The notes under the pieces were generated by a model. That model was not told the DNA's origin, made no database searches, and worked only from the letters and a program-made list of their open reading frames with translations. This document shows positions 30,320-40,282 of a DNA stretch of 64,000 nucleotides, in pieces. This DNA is from Musicola paradisiaca NCPPB 2511. GTDB lineage: Bacteria; Pseudomonadota; Gammaproteobacteria; Enterobacterales; Enterobacteriaceae. The stretch's first letter is position 1. The number at the start of each line of letters is the position of its first letter. The translations under genes and the position numbers were made by a program. Location of the stretch: positions 2,408,257-2,472,256 of the forward strand of contig NZ_CM001857.1 of assembly GCF_000400505.1 (NCBI RefSeq). The letters run 5' to 3'.

Positions 30320-32918
30320 GGCGCGCATTAAAACCAAACGCCGTATTTCGCCTTTCTGGCTACTACCGTTGGTAGCGCTGATGATTGCCGGCTGGCTGTT
30401 CTACACCAATCAACAGGAGCGCGGCGCTACCATCACCATCGATTTTTTTTCCGCAGACGGCATCGTCCCCGGCCGAACCCAGGTGCGTTATCAAGGCGTA
30501 GAAATCGGTACCGTGCGGGATATCAGGCTAAGCAAGGATCTGCGCACCATCAGCGTAGTGGCCAACGTGCGCAGCGATATGAAAGAGGCGTTGCGCAGCG
30601 GCACTCAATTCTGGCTGGTGACGCCTAAAGCCTCACTTGCCGGCGTTTCCGGCCTTGATGCGCTGGTCGGCGGGAACTACATCGGCATGATGCCCGGCAG
30701 CGGTACGCCCGAAACCCACTTCACTGCGCTGGATAACCAGCCCAAGTATCGGGTCAACACCGGTGAATTGCTGATTCACCTTCATGCCGACGATCTGGGC
30801 TCGCTGAATATCGGCTCACTGGTGTATTTCCGTAAAATGCCGGTGGGAAAAGTCTACGACTATAGCATCAGTCAGGATCGCGGCGGCGTTACAGTGGATG
30901 TCCTGATCGAACGCCGTTTTACCGGGCTGGTGAAGACCAACAGTCGCTTTTGGAACGTCTCCGGCTTGAAGGCCGATGTCAGCCTGAGTGGCGCGACCGT
31001 CGACATGCAGAATCTCTCCGCGATGGTCAACGGCGCGATTGCCTTCGACTCCCCCGAACAGGATAACGCCGCCGCGCCGGATCAGAATTATTCGCTGTAT
31101 CCCGATCTGGCCAGCAGCCAGCGCGGTGTCGCGATCACCCTTGACCTGCCTTCCGGCGATAAGCTCAAAGCCGGCCGCACGCCGTTGTTATACCAGGGGT
31201 TGGAGGTCGGCACGCTGCGACGGTTATCGCTGAGCGACGATCACCACGTCACCGGTGAATTAATTATCGCCCCGTCGATCGTTCCGCTGATGCGTGCGGA
31301 CACCCGGATTACGCTTAACGAGCCCAGTCTGTCGCTGAGCAATCCCAATCTCCCCGCACTGCTGAGCGGCGCCACGCTGTCGCTGGTGCCCGGCGAGGGC
31401 GAACCCCGCCAACGCTTTACCGTACTGAACAGCGCTCAGCAGCTGCAACAACAACCCGGCGCGCTGACCATCACCCTCACGGCAGACCAAAGCTACGGCG
31501 TCGACAGCGGGCAGCCGGTGATACTGCACGGCGTGCAGGTTGGCCGTGTCATCCAGCGAACGCTGAACAACGACGGCGTAACCTTCACCGCAGTGATCGA
31601 CGGCCGTTATCGTCAACTGCTGCATCAGGACAGCAAATTTATCGCCAGCAGCCGGATCGGCATAAAACTGGGGTTGGACGGCGTGCAAGTATCCGGCGCC
31701 AGTGCCGATGAATGGCTCACCGGCGGCATTGACGTCCTCGCCGGCAATCGCGGCGACGCGCAGTCTCACTATCCGCTGTATGGCGATCGCGCCCGCGCCG
31801 AGGCCGGCATTCAGGGAAACGGGCTGCCGACGACCCTGACGCTGCAGGCGGACAATCTGCCGGATATTCAGGAAGGCTCCGCCGTGCTGTACCGCAAATT
31901 CCAGGTGGGTGAAATCACCCGTATTCGACCTCGCCCAGAGAGCTTCGACGTAGAGGTCTATATCCGGCCGGAATACCGCAAACTATTGACAGAAAACAGC
32001 GTGTTCTGGGCAGAAGGCGGCGCTCGCGTCCAGTTGAACGGCGCGGGGCTGACAGTGCAAGCATCGCCGCTCAGTCGGGCATTGAAAGGCGCCATCAGCT
32101 TCGACAATGTTGACGGCGTCGACGCCATCCAGGGCGGCAAACGCCCGCTTTACGCTAGTGAAACCGCCGCCAGGGCGATCGGCAGCCGCATTACGCTAAG
32201 AACCTACGACGCCAGCAAATTGTCCACCGGCATGCCTATCCGTTATCTGGGTATCGATATCGGCCAGATAGAGTCGTTAAAACTGGCGCCCCAGCGCGAC
32301 GAAGTCCAGATTCAGGCGGTGCTTTACCCGGAATATGTACATAATTTCGCCCGTGCCAACACGCGGTTTTCGGTGGTCACGCCGGAAATTTCCGCCGCCG
32401 GCGTTAACCATCTGGAAACCCTGATTCAGCCGTATATCAACGTCGAACCGGGTGGCGGCGCGACCACCCGCAGCTTTGAATTACAAAAAGCCACCATTTC
32501 CGATTCCCGCTATCAGGACGGTGTAAATATCAGCGTGGATACCGCGGAAGCCGGCTCCCTGCAAATCGGTACGCCGGTGCTGTTCCGCGGTATTGAGGTC
32601 GGTACAGTCACCGGGTTGAACCTGGGGCCATTGTCCGATCGGGTATCGGTTGCGTTGCGCATCAGCAAGCGCCACGCCCATCTGGTGCGGGACAATTCAG
32701 TGTTCTGGCTGGCTTCCGGTTATAACCTGCAATTCGGCCTGACCGGCGGGGTCATCAAAAGCGGCACGTTCCAGCAATTTATCCGCGGCGGTATTGCCTT
32801 CGCCACGCCGACGGCAACCCCGCTGGCGCCTCAGGCGCAGCCCGGACGGCACTTTTTGCTGCAAAATGAAGAACCCAAAACATGGCGTGACTGGGGCACC
32901 GCGTTGCCCGACCGCTGA
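30288..32918 (+). CDS. letB: Seven-MCE-domain periplasmic tunnel protein LetB
   Basis: Forms a hexameric periplasm-spanning tube for lipids (formerly YebT). 876 residues (E. coli about 877). A basic N-terminus, a membrane anchor (about 22-41, [16 protein letters not shown]), then seven MCE repeats starting near residues 50, 161, 280, 392, 515, 632 and 745. Each carries a motif such as [64 protein letters not shown] and [10 protein letters not shown]. The C-terminal [15 protein letters not shown] is like E. coli. The ATG at 30288 overlaps letA. Confidence 0.97.
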   Translation: MQDQTTKTPTEARIKTKRRISPFWLLPLVALMIAGWLFYTNQQERGATITIDFFSADGIVPGRTQVRYQGVEIGTVRDIRLSKDLRTISVVANVRSDMKEALRSGTQFWLVTPKASLAGVSGLDALVGGNYIGMMPGSGTPETHFTALDNQPKYRVNTGELLIHLHADDLGSLNIGSLVYFRKMPVGKVYDYSISQDRGGVTVDVLIERRFTGLVKTNSRFWNVSGLKADVSLSGATVDMQNLSAMVNGAIAFDSPEQDNAAAPDQNYSLYPDLASSQRGVAITLDLPSGDKLKAGRTPLLYQGLEVGTLRRLSLSDDHHVTGELIIAPSIVPLMRADTRITLNEPSLSLSNPNLPALLSGATLSLVPGEGEPRQRFTVLNSAQQLQQQPGALTITLTADQSYGVDSGQPVILHGVQVGRVIQRTLNNDGVTFTAVIDGRYRQLLHQDSKFIASSRIGIKLGLDGVQVSGASADEWLTGGIDVLAGNRGDAQSHYPLYGDRARAEAGIQGNGLPTTLTLQADNLPDIQEGSAVLYRKFQVGEITRIRPRPESFDVEVYIRPEYRKLLTENSVFWAEGGARVQLNGAGLTVQASPLSRALKGAISFDNVDGVDAIQGGKRPLYASETAARAIGSRITLRTYDASKLSTGMPIRYLGIDIGQIESLKLAPQRDEVQIQAVLYPEYVHNFARANTRFSVVTPEISAAGVNHLETLIQPYINVEPGGGATTRSFELQKATISDSRYQDGVNISVDTAEAGSLQIGTPVLFRGIEVGTVTGLNLGPLSDRVSVALRISKRHAHLVRDNSVFWLASGYNLQFGLTGGVIKSGTFQQFIRGGIAFATPTATPLAPQAQPGRHFLLQNEEPKTWRDWGTALPDR

Positions 32919-33029
32919 TCAGTATGGGCGCCCGTCTCCCGGCCGTGGAGCGGGCGCCGTCCGTTTCGATGGCGCCGCTTTGTGGTACTATCTCGCTCCT
33001 TTGAACGCTTGCAGCAAACGGTATCGCCA

Positions 33030-34475
33030 GTGACTAAACACATTCCCGCCGCTCTCCCCGTCGAATTTCTTGCCGCCATGCAGCACATCATGCCGGCGCA
33101 TTTATCCATGGATGCGTTTGTTGCTGCCTGCCAACGCCCGCTGCGGCGCAGTATCCGTGTTAATACGCTGAAGATCGGCGTCGCAGATTTCCTCGCGCTG
33201 GTCGAGCCCTATGGTTGGCGGTTAGCGCCCATCCCTTGGTGCGACGAAGGTTTCTGGTTGCTCAATGCCGACGAAGCCGTGCTGCGTCTGGGCAATGCGC
33301 TGGAACATCTCGGCGGGCTGTTTTATATCCAGGAAGCCAGTTCCATGTTGCCGGTCAATGCCTTGTTCCACGGCGGTATCACGCCAGAACGGGTACTGGA
33401 CATGGCGGCGGCGCCCGGTTCAAAAACCACGCAGTTGGCGGCGCGAATGCGCAATCAGGGCGGCATTGTCGCCAACGAATATTCGTCAAGCCGGGTCAAG
33501 GTATTGCACGCCAATCTGCACCGTTGCGGTGTCAGCAATACGGCGCTGACGCATTTTGACGGCCGCATCTTCGGCGAGGTGCTACCGGAACATTTCGATG
33601 CGGTGCTGCTTGATGCCCCCTGTTCCGGCGAAGGCGTTGTGCGCAAAGATCCGGCCGCCATGAGCCACTGGTCGCCGGAAAGCATTGTCGATATCGCCGC
33701 GACGCAGCGGGAGTTGATTCTCAGCGCCTTTCACGCGCTCAAACCGGGCGGCGTACTGATTTACTCGACCTGTACGCTGAATCATCAGGAAAATCAGGAT
33801 GTTTGCCGCTGGCTGCTGACCCAGTTTCCCCATGCCTGCGAAATCGAACCGCTTGATAACCTGTTTCCCGAAGCCCACCATGCCGCCACCGCCGAAGGTT
33901 TTTTGCATGTTTTTCCGCAAATCTACGACAGTGAAGGTTTTTTCATTGCCCGTCTGCGTAAAACCGCCAGCGTTTCAGGGCTGCCGGAATCCGGCTATAA
34001 GGCCGGGAAGTTCCCTTTTTCCCCCATCAACGCCAAAGAGGCGCGCCAGCTCATCCAGACGGCCCATCATTTGGGGCTTGTCTGGTCGGAAGACGAGCTG
34101 CAGCTTTGGCAGCGTGATGACGAAATCTGGCTGTTCCCGGCACAGTTGCACCCACTGTTTGGCCGAATCCGCTTCTCACGGCCAGGCATTCGGCTGGCAG
34201 AACGCTTCGCCAAAGGCTATCGCTGGCAACACGAGTCCGTTGTCGCGCTTGGCGACATATCAAGCGCCAACGCATTTATGCTGGATGATGATAATGCGCG
34301 CGCTTGGTTTCAGGGCAAAGATCTCTACCCGGATGCGCTACCGCCCCATGACGATATTCTGCTGGTCTGGCGGCAAACGCCACTTGGCCTGACCAAGCGC
34401 GTCGGCTCACGGCTGAAAAACACATTGCCGCGCGATCTGGTGCGCGATGGCGCCAGCGCCGTCGGGCTGCGCTAA
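33030..34475 (+). CDS. rsmF: 16S rRNA m5C1407 methyltransferase RsmF
   Basis: SAM-dependent methyltransferase (YebU) that makes m5C1407 in 16S rRNA. 481 residues from GTG 33030 (E. coli 479). SAM-binding [29 protein letters not shown] and [12 protein letters not shown], the last two holding the two family cysteines. A PUA-like C-terminal domain follows with [12 protein letters not shown] and [12 protein letters not shown]. The ribosome site of the GTG is weak; the frame opens at 32982, so the exact start is uncertain. It follows letB by 111 bases, as in E. coli yebT-rsmF. Confidence 0.95.
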   Translation: MTKHIPAALPVEFLAAMQHIMPAHLSMDAFVAACQRPLRRSIRVNTLKIGVADFLALVEPYGWRLAPIPWCDEGFWLLNADEAVLRLGNALEHLGGLFYIQEASSMLPVNALFHGGITPERVLDMAAAPGSKTTQLAARMRNQGGIVANEYSSSRVKVLHANLHRCGVSNTALTHFDGRIFGEVLPEHFDAVLLDAPCSGEGVVRKDPAAMSHWSPESIVDIAATQRELILSAFHALKPGGVLIYSTCTLNHQENQDVCRWLLTQFPHACEIEPLDNLFPEAHHAATAEGFLHVFPQIYDSEGFFIARLRKTASVSGLPESGYKAGKFPFSPINAKEARQLIQTAHHLGLVWSEDELQLWQRDDEIWLFPAQLHPLFGRIRFSRPGIRLAERFAKGYRWQHESVVALGDISSANAFMLDDDNARAWFQGKDLYPDALPPHDDILLVWRQTPLGLTKRVGSRLKNTLPRDLVRDGASAVGLR

Positions 34476-34706
34476 CACCTCAGACAAAATCAGGCGCCGG
34501 CATGCCACGCCGCCGGTTCGCCTGTCTGTGTTCGATGCTTGAAAATTCCCCTTCAATACCCACGGGACGAACGCCTGTCGGGAACCCCGCCTTCGCAAGC
34601 TTTCGCGTCCTCTCATGTTTACCGGTACGACATGACGCCCGCTTCCCGTTTTTTCATCTACACTTCCACTTATGGGCAAGGCATGGCCTAACCGGTTGAG
34701 GGACGT

Positions 34707-34907
34707 ATGTTTGCACTGGTGATCTTTGTCTGCTATCTCGGCGGTGGTTGTGAAAATCTGGTCGCTGGCGCCTATGACTCGGAAGCACAGTGTCTCAGCG
34801 CTATGGACGAGCAACGCATACGTAACGGCGGTTGTTTTCCCATCGAAGACTTTACCCACGACCTTTGGCAACCCGCCCGTGAACACAGCGACTTATGGCG
34901 CCGCTGA
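34707..34907 (+). CDS. yebW: YebW-like small protein (DUF1482)
   Basis: 66 residues. MFALVIFVCYLGGGCENLV and RNGGCFPIEDF match E. coli YebW (63 residues), including three cysteines. Function unknown; the N-terminus is hydrophobic and may be membrane-associated. GAGGG lies five bases before the ATG. In E. coli the order is rsmF-yebV-yebW; I find no yebV in the 230 bases between. Confidence 0.85.
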   Translation: MFALVIFVCYLGGGCENLVAGAYDSEAQCLSAMDEQRIRNGGCFPIEDFTHDLWQPAREHSDLWRR

Positions 34908-35079
34908 AGCGCCGGGTGGCGACGAGTTATCCCTCTGATATAAAAACATTTTCACTCATGTTGTTCTCAATCTTATTCCTGCATAAATGTACGCAAGTAC
35001 CGACGTAAGTTTCCGCTCACCGACCATGCCGCAATCCTGACCTCCCCAAAAGACAACGCCTGTATCGATCGCGATGGCA

Positions 35080-35113
35080 TAAAAAAGGACAACATCATGG
35101 CTGCAGGATGTTG
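35080..35113 (-). terminator. Terminator of upstream chemoreceptor gene
   Basis: CAACATC (35090-35096) pairs with GATGTTG (35107-35113); the minus strand continues TCCTTTTTT. It lies 27 bases past the chemoreceptor stop. Confidence 0.75.
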
Positions 35114-35140
35114 CCCAAATAGAGGGAGAACATGTTGTTA

Positions 35141-37147
35141 TTAGAATTTCACCCATTCATCCTCGGAGGAATGTCGACGTGTTTCGCCTTGATTTTTCAC
35201 CGTTTTATTGTGTTCGGCTCGATGAGATTGACGCTGCGGTTTACCCGCCGGTAATCGCGGCATGTCGCCGGTATTACGCGGTTTATGAAGGTTGCTGTGA
35301 GCCGAAATAGGCGCATCACCCAAATAGAACGCTGAAATACTCTGTTCCAGACGTTGCGCCTGTTCTTCCAACTGATTGGCTGCGGTGGACGACTCCTCCA
35401 CCAGCGCGGCATTCTGCTGCGTCGTGCTGTCAAGCTCCGTCACCGCCTGGGCAATTTGGCTGATGCCGCGACTCTGTTCATCGGATGCCGAGGCGATTTC
35501 CCCCATGATGTCATGTACATGGGTCACGGAGCGTACAATTTCCTGCATGGTGCGTCCGGCATCGTCCACCAACACCGAACCGGTATTCACCCGCTCGACA
35601 GACTCGTTGATCAACGTTTCTATCTCTTTGGCTGCTTGCGAACTGCGCTGCGCCAGATTTCGCACTTCGCTGGCGACGACGGCGAACCCCCGCCCTTGTT
35701 CCCCGGCTCTGGCCGCTTCTACCGCGGCGTTAAGCGCCAGAATATTGGTCTGAAACGCAATGCTGTTAATCACTGACGTGATTTCAGAAATACGTTTGGA
35801 GCTGTTCGAAATACCTTCCATCGTCTGTACAACGTTAGAGACAATCTCTCCGCCTTTGACCGCGTTCTGCGACGCCTCCGCCGCCAACTGCGAGGCATGA
35901 TGCGCATTTTCCGAGTTCTGCCGCACCGTTGACGTCAATTGCTCCATACTGGCCGCCGTTTCCACCACCGCTGCCGACTGCTCTTCGGTTCGAGATGACA
36001 GGTCGCTATTTCCGGCCGCAATTTCCGCCGACGCACTAGCTACTTTGTCGATACCGTCACGAATGTCATGAATAATCTGCCGCAGTTTGCCATTCATCGT
36101 TGCAATGGCGGTAATCAGCATACCCAGTTCATCTCTACGCGATGTGGCGATCGCACTGGTGAGATCGCCACCCGCAATACGTTCCGCCACCCCCAACCCT
36201 TGTTTTAGCGGCGTAGTAATCTGAATGGTAATCCGCCAGGTCATGATCATGCCGAGAATAATGACCACCACGCCAGTCACCAGCATCTGCCATCTGGCTG
36301 ACTGGATATCCTGTGTGGATTTATCCAATTGGGAAGCGAACAGTACGGATACATCCGTATTCAATTTTTCCGCAGCGGTAGTCATATTTTTACTGGCGTC
36401 CGCCTCTACCTGGAACGACGCCAGATAGGCTGGTGCAGTATTGCGATATTGCAAGAAATAAGCCCAAGCGTTGTCCAACCACACTTGCTGTTCTGGGTTC
36501 AACATGCCACGGCCGGCCATAACCTCCTTTTCCGCCGTATCAATAAATTTAAGCACTTGATTTAACGTGTCATCCGACGGAGCAAGAAGCAGATCATGAG
36601 CAAAATCCCGAATATCGGCCATTGCGTCCATCATTCGATATAGTCGTACCTGAATCTCCGCACTTATATTGGGCGCCTGCATCCATTTCCCTTTGAGTTC
36701 ATCTAATACAACTTCACTCTCATCCTGCCCAATAGACTTTCCAGAATTATCACGATTTTTGCTGGCGGTAATAAATACAGCTCTCGTATCTTGATAGTTT
36801 TTAAGATCAGTACCGATATCTTTCACATTCAGCAAAATATCTTTATCCCAATTTAATCCCACCATCTGCTCATAGACAGACGTCATTTTTTTAATCAGCT
36901 CACCATTTTTTTCGATATAGCTATAATCATGGGTAAACTGAAATTGTAGTCGTAACATTCTTGCCTGTGCTAACGTGGAATACATTTCATTACTCACCGC
37001 GGCTTTATTATTACGTTCTCCAACATTACCAAACCCAATCATGCCAGCAATCAGTACCATCAATGCGAGCAAAAGAACCGATCCAAACCCTAAAGAAAGT
37101 TTAGTGCCAACGTTCAGATTGTCGTATTTTTCACCCAGAATACTCAT
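35141..37147 (-). CDS. Methyl-accepting chemotaxis protein with helical sensor
   Basis: Transmembrane chemoreceptor. 668 residues from ATG 37147 ([11 protein letters not shown]); a start four codons earlier at 37159 is possible. Membrane segment about 18-40, a long all-helical periplasmic region (about 45-290) resembling the helical bimodular type, second membrane segment about 291-310, HAMP about 311-365, and the signalling hairpin with conserved [20 protein letters not shown] and [18 protein letters not shown]. The last five residues, EWVKF, fit the xWxxF pentapeptide that tethers CheR/CheB. Ligand unknown. Transcribed toward yebW and away from the prophage region. Confidence 0.93.
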   Translation of the reverse strand: MSILGEKYDNLNVGTKLSLGFGSVLLLALMVLIAGMIGFGNVGERNNKAAVSNEMYSTLAQARMLRLQFQFTHDYSYIEKNGELIKKMTSVYEQMVGLNWDKDILLNVKDIGTDLKNYQDTRAVFITASKNRDNSGKSIGQDESEVVLDELKGKWMQAPNISAEIQVRLYRMMDAMADIRDFAHDLLLAPSDDTLNQVLKFIDTAEKEVMAGRGMLNPEQQVWLDNAWAYFLQYRNTAPAYLASFQVEADASKNMTTAAEKLNTDVSVLFASQLDKSTQDIQSARWQMLVTGVVVIILGMIMTWRITIQITTPLKQGLGVAERIAGGDLTSAIATSRRDELGMLITAIATMNGKLRQIIHDIRDGIDKVASASAEIAAGNSDLSSRTEEQSAAVVETAASMEQLTSTVRQNSENAHHASQLAAEASQNAVKGGEIVSNVVQTMEGISNSSKRISEITSVINSIAFQTNILALNAAVEAARAGEQGRGFAVVASEVRNLAQRSSQAAKEIETLINESVERVNTGSVLVDDAGRTMQEIVRSVTHVHDIMGEIASASDEQSRGISQIAQAVTELDSTTQQNAALVEESSTAANQLEEQAQRLEQSISAFYLGDAPISAHSNLHKPRNTGDMPRLPAGKPQRQSHRAEHNKTVKNQGETRRHSSEDEWVKF

Positions 37148-37863
37148 AGCATCACCCATTGAGATAAACTGCAGCCACGATGCTTTTCAAGATTGTCCAA
37201 GCATCCACCATCAATTCCGACATTGTAAAAACCACAAATAAAAATATGATTTATTTCCGATGTAATGACTCGCTGATGTTCAGACATGCAACAACAGGCC
37301 GCCGCATCGTTAACGTCGTATTAAGAGAAGTCCATCAGTAAAAAAAGATCATGACAAATATCACAGTTCACTACTCACATGAGTAAAGCACATCAATAAA
37401 AAACGCCCTTGCGTGCCGCCCCATACAACTCATGTCAGATATTTAAAGTAATAACAATCAATATCAGCATCAGCGTATTTTTATGATAAATAGCCATCAT
37501 GATAATCATCACGCAGGGAATAACAATTCCAACATTCTTCATATAAAGAATAAGCATTTCACAATAAAATAGTGGTGAGGAATAAACACAGTTTTTCAGA
37601 TAAATGCTGAATCCATGAAAAAATCAATAGCTAAGAAATAATTTAGATATTGATTATCATCTTTTGAATGGCATGTTGTAGCGCGTCCGGCGAAAGAGCC
37701 CGACGCGCCACAAGCACAAAGCGGTGCGGATCAAAGCCCGCCGTTCACCAGGCAACGCCGGCTACCTTTGTGACGAACTGCAAACCGCCCGAGAAACGGG
37801 CTCGCAAAAAAACGGTGTCCCCATCGGAGCCGCCAGAGTTCCCGATATGACACGCTGCATCAA
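37148..37863. other. Left flank of prophage region, no integrase found
   Basis: 716 bases. The part 37330-37670 is very A+T rich with no gene. The part 37675-37860 is abruptly G+C rich with small hairpins (GCGCGTC/GACGCGC near 37681-37707; GCCCG/CGGGC at 37786-37800). It contains an open frame of 60 codons from 37668 (plus) that lacks a ribosome site and any feature I recognise. In P2-like phages the integrase lies beyond the repressor at this place; none is present. The left attachment site, if retained, should be here. Confidence 0.5.
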
Positions 37864-38733
37864 TCAATAACTTGGCGTTATCGTCAACACAACTAATCCT
37901 AATGGGGCCACCTCCTCCACACCGCATTGAAATGGCGATGCGCTGCCTATCACATGAATTTTGCGCCCCGGCAACAGCGATACATCATAAATGTCGCTTT
38001 TCCCATCAATGTCCAGCAACCAGCGACCATTGCCGATGCTGGTCACTCCGGCATCCACCAGCCAGGAAGCGCTTCCGCCTTCCACCAATAACGGCTCCTG
38101 TAACCCTTTGGGCAAAAACAGCGGATCCGCTTTCCATCTCCCGACATTTTCGAGCTTCCCAGCTTTCAACGTCATGTGTGGGATCGACAATACGCTGTCG
38201 CCCCCATCATCGACCACCGGCGCTTCATCCCCAAACGGTTTACCCTGCCCGGTAGCCAGCCATTCCAGAGAAACACCGGTATCCAGCGCACACGTCACCA
38301 CCACGTCGCCGGGGAAAAAATCCCGTCGAATCCAGGTACTGATCGTCCCCGGCGCGATGCCCAATAGATCCCCCAATTCCTTTTGCGTGCTAAAACCATA
38401 TGCATCGAGCATACGGCGCAGGACAGCTTTTCCTCCAGACGCCAGAACTTGCTCATACAGCGTTTTTCCCTTGCGCGATGTTTTTTCTGCACCAATATTC
38501 GATTTTGCGAATTCACCTGTTACCAACCAGCCTGCATCCACTCCAGTATCCAGTGCACATCGCAGAATGATATTACCGGGAACATTACCTCGCTGAACCC
38601 AGTTACTGATTGTATTTGTTGGTATTTCAGTAACATCACTGAGCTCTTTTTGTGTTTTCACTCCGTAGCTCGACAGTATGCGTTCCAGTACGGAGGCCGC
38701 AGAGACGGCACTGCTATTCGTATTCAAAAACAC
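37864..38733 (-). CDS. CI-type phage repressor with two tandem HTH domains
   Basis: Predicted lysogeny repressor. 289 residues from GTG 38733; a TTG at 38727 is better placed behind GAGGTG. Two copies of the CI helix-turn-helix domain are seen: residues about 12-75 (VLERILSSYGVKTQKEL to CALDTGVDAGWLVTG) and about 103-165 (VLRRMLDAYGFSTQKEL to CALDTGVSLEWLATG). They share the pattern TQKEL-x-D, TIS-x-W and CALDTGV-x3-WL-x-TG. A C-terminal domain (about 195-289) looks like the oligomerisation domain of 186/P2-type CI; no LexA-like self-cleavage Ala-Gly with Ser/Lys pair is evident. One such HTH domain is usual, so the duplication is notable. Divergent from the early genes. Confidence 0.88.
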   Translation of the reverse strand: MFLNTNSSAVSAASVLERILSSYGVKTQKELSDVTEIPTNTISNWVQRGNVPGNIILRCALDTGVDAGWLVTGEFAKSNIGAEKTSRKGKTLYEQVLASGGKAVLRRMLDAYGFSTQKELGDLLGIAPGTISTWIRRDFFPGDVVVTCALDTGVSLEWLATGQGKPFGDEAPVVDDGGDSVLSIPHMTLKAGKLENVGRWKADPLFLPKGLQEPLLVEGGSASWLVDAGVTSIGNGRWLLDIDGKSDIYDVSLLPGRKIHVIGSASPFQCGVEEVAPLGLVVLTITPSY

Positions 38734-38752
38734 CTCACGAGTATTTACATAT

Positions 38753-38795
38753 ACACGTTACGTGTCTTATAGTGTCTACATACCACATGTCACAC
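38753..38795. promoter_or_regulatory. Candidate repressor operators between cI and early genes
   Basis: A 13-bp palindrome ACACGTTACGTGT at 38753-38765 overlaps a direct repeat GTGTCT at 38762-38767 and 38772-38777, ten bases apart. A reverse-oriented ACAC lies at 38792-38795. The one-turn spacing fits cooperative binding by the adjacent repressor. No binding data. Confidence 0.5.
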
Positions 38796-38829
38796 CATAG
38801 AACACTCTGTCCGAGGGAGATATTGCTTT

Positions 38830-39129
38830 ATGTTGCGTGAGATTTCAATTGGATCCCCATCTTCTGGGGAAAATCCTAGCCTCTATCTGGTGCATAGCAC
38901 ACCGCCAGAACCCGCTCTACATGCTATTGAAAAAGTGTTACCCGATATGGCGGGAGTAGACGCTTTACTCACGTCTTCAACACGACGATCGCCGCGACCA
39001 CTCCCTAAGCACATTCAACAGAACTCAGGTTGCAAATTTAAATGCCATCGAATAGCTGACTCCGCCGACGGTTTTTCCAATCCACGGAGGAATCAAAAGC
39101 GCAATATCCATTTTGCAACCGAACACTAA
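38830..39129 (+). CDS. Hypothetical early phage protein (weak)
   Basis: 99 residues, first open frame after the operator region, with GAGGGAGA about 12 bases before the ATG. The N-terminal half (MLREISIGSPSSGENPSLYL, then PPEPALHAIEKVLPDM) looks protein-like. The C-terminal half, rich in Arg and Ser, does not, so the frame may be degraded. In related phages this place holds a Cro/Apl- or CII-type regulator; I see no helix-turn-helix. Unrecognised. Confidence 0.35.
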   Translation: MLREISIGSPSSGENPSLYLVHSTPPEPALHAIEKVLPDMAGVDALLTSSTRRSPRPLPKHIQQNSGCKFKCHRIADSADGFSNPRRNQKRNIHFATEH

Positions 39130-39189
39130 TAATTCGAAAATTTTAAGTAATCGTGTTGTCGACCCATTTCCGCCACCCAGGGATCCTTC

Positions 39190-39699
39190 ATGAAAACGCA
39201 TTATGCCTTTACCGCTGATCACCTGCGTAACTTACCGCCGAATTTGCGAACCGTGATTGGAAAATATTTTGCCGATTCACGCTGGTTGCAGACCTGCTCT
39301 TTCTACAATCGGATGTCAGAACGCTATCGTCGCACGATCTGTTTTCACGCAGCGCTACGAGGCAATCTCTGCGTCTATCAGCTACAAGAGATGGATGAAG
39401 TCGCCCGGGAAAGGATCGTCAATGCGCTGAGCGAACTGCAACGCGCCTTTTCAAAACCGCGCTTTCGACCATCGGAACAATGTCCCGGGAAGAACCTCGG
39501 CATGTTATCCATCAGCGAACGGCGAACACTTTATTTTCACGCCGGCCTGACAAGCCGGGAGTTTGACCAGCCGCTAAGGCGGATTGAAGAACCAGACTGT
39601 GTATGGCGACAGGCGCTGTATAACGCCACGGGTGAATTGCACGAACTGTTCGCCGATGCGCCTGAGATCCTTACCAGCATTAAACCTGAGACCTATTAA
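39190..39699 (+). CDS. Hypothetical phage early protein with internal repeat
   Basis: 169 residues, not recognised. Two related segments can be aligned: MSERYRRTICFHAALRGN (about 42-59) and SISERRTLYFHAGLTSREF (about 107-125), each followed by a helical stretch, suggesting a duplicated helical unit. GGGATCC precedes the ATG. Located between the repressor and the small zinc-finger gene, where P2-like phages carry lysogeny or replication accessory genes. Confidence 0.7.
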   Translation: MKTHYAFTADHLRNLPPNLRTVIGKYFADSRWLQTCSFYNRMSERYRRTICFHAALRGNLCVYQLQEMDEVARERIVNALSELQRAFSKPRFRPSEQCPGKNLGMLSISERRTLYFHAGLTSREFDQPLRRIEEPDCVWRQALYNATGELHELFADAPEILTSIKPETY

Positions 39700-39769
39700 C
39701 CCACACCTCCTGGCACCGCCAATACTGCTCATTGGCCAGGATTTTTATTGCCTGAAAAAAGGAAATCGT

Positions 39770-39976
39770 ATGAAAAACAGACGAAGCATGCGCCATCGGT
39801 TCCCTCCGGAAGCACCTTTCCGAGCCTCAAACACGCCGTCCCCGCAGAATATACGACAGCGCTTAACGCAATTAGCCGACCATGCTCAGGAACAGCAACT
39901 TTCTGCCACTGAAATGATCGAACTGCTGCGTCAGGAAGCCGAGAATATTCAGCGTCAATCATGGGAGACATGCTGA
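39770..39976 (+). CDS. DUF2732-like small phage protein
   Basis: 68 residues from an ATG with AAAAAGGAAA six bases upstream. The C-terminal half, LSATEMIELLRQEAENIQ, resembles the small DUF2732 proteins that precede the zinc-finger gene in P2-like phages. Function unknown. Its stop overlaps the next start by one base (TGATG). Confidence 0.7.
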   Translation: MKNRRSMRHRFPPEAPFRASNTPSPQNIRQRLTQLADHAQEQQLSATEMIELLRQEAENIQRQSWETC

Positions 39977-40182
39977 TGGCCGATAGCATGGATCTCTCAC
40001 AGGAACAGCAGGATATCCTACTGGCAGCGCAAATCGCACAAGCCCGCCGCCCCAGCACGACACCCTCGGCTTACCGCTGTGAAGAATGTGACGACCTGAT
40101 CCCTGAAGCGCGTCGCAGAGCCCTTCCCGGTGTGACCTGCTGCGTCGCTTGTCAGACATGGCGCGAAAACAGACGGCGTTAA
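39976..40182 (+). CDS. DksA/TraR-type zinc-finger phage protein
   Basis: 68 residues, MADSMDLSQEQQ. A C4 zinc finger CEEC with CCVAC about 20 residues on, and PEARRRALPGVTCC between, is typical of the short TraR/DksA proteins of P2-like phages. These are thought to act on RNA polymerase. Starts inside the stop of the preceding gene. Frames opening at 39961 are less like the family. Confidence 0.85.
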   Translation: MADSMDLSQEQQDILLAAQIAQARRPSTTPSAYRCEECDDLIPEARRRALPGVTCCVACQTWRENRRR

Positions 40183-40282
40183 GGTATGCCTTATTCTCGT
40201 GATATCTCGCCGGGACTGAAACCATGACAGCCGGTCATTTCCCTCTCTGCCGAGGGTGCAACGCCCAATCCGGTGATATGGC

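Noticed and set aside
37668-37850. 60-codon frame in the left prophage flank
   Set aside because: Protein-like end (ERARKKTV-type basic stretch) but no ribosome site and not recognised; kept only as a note in the flank entry.
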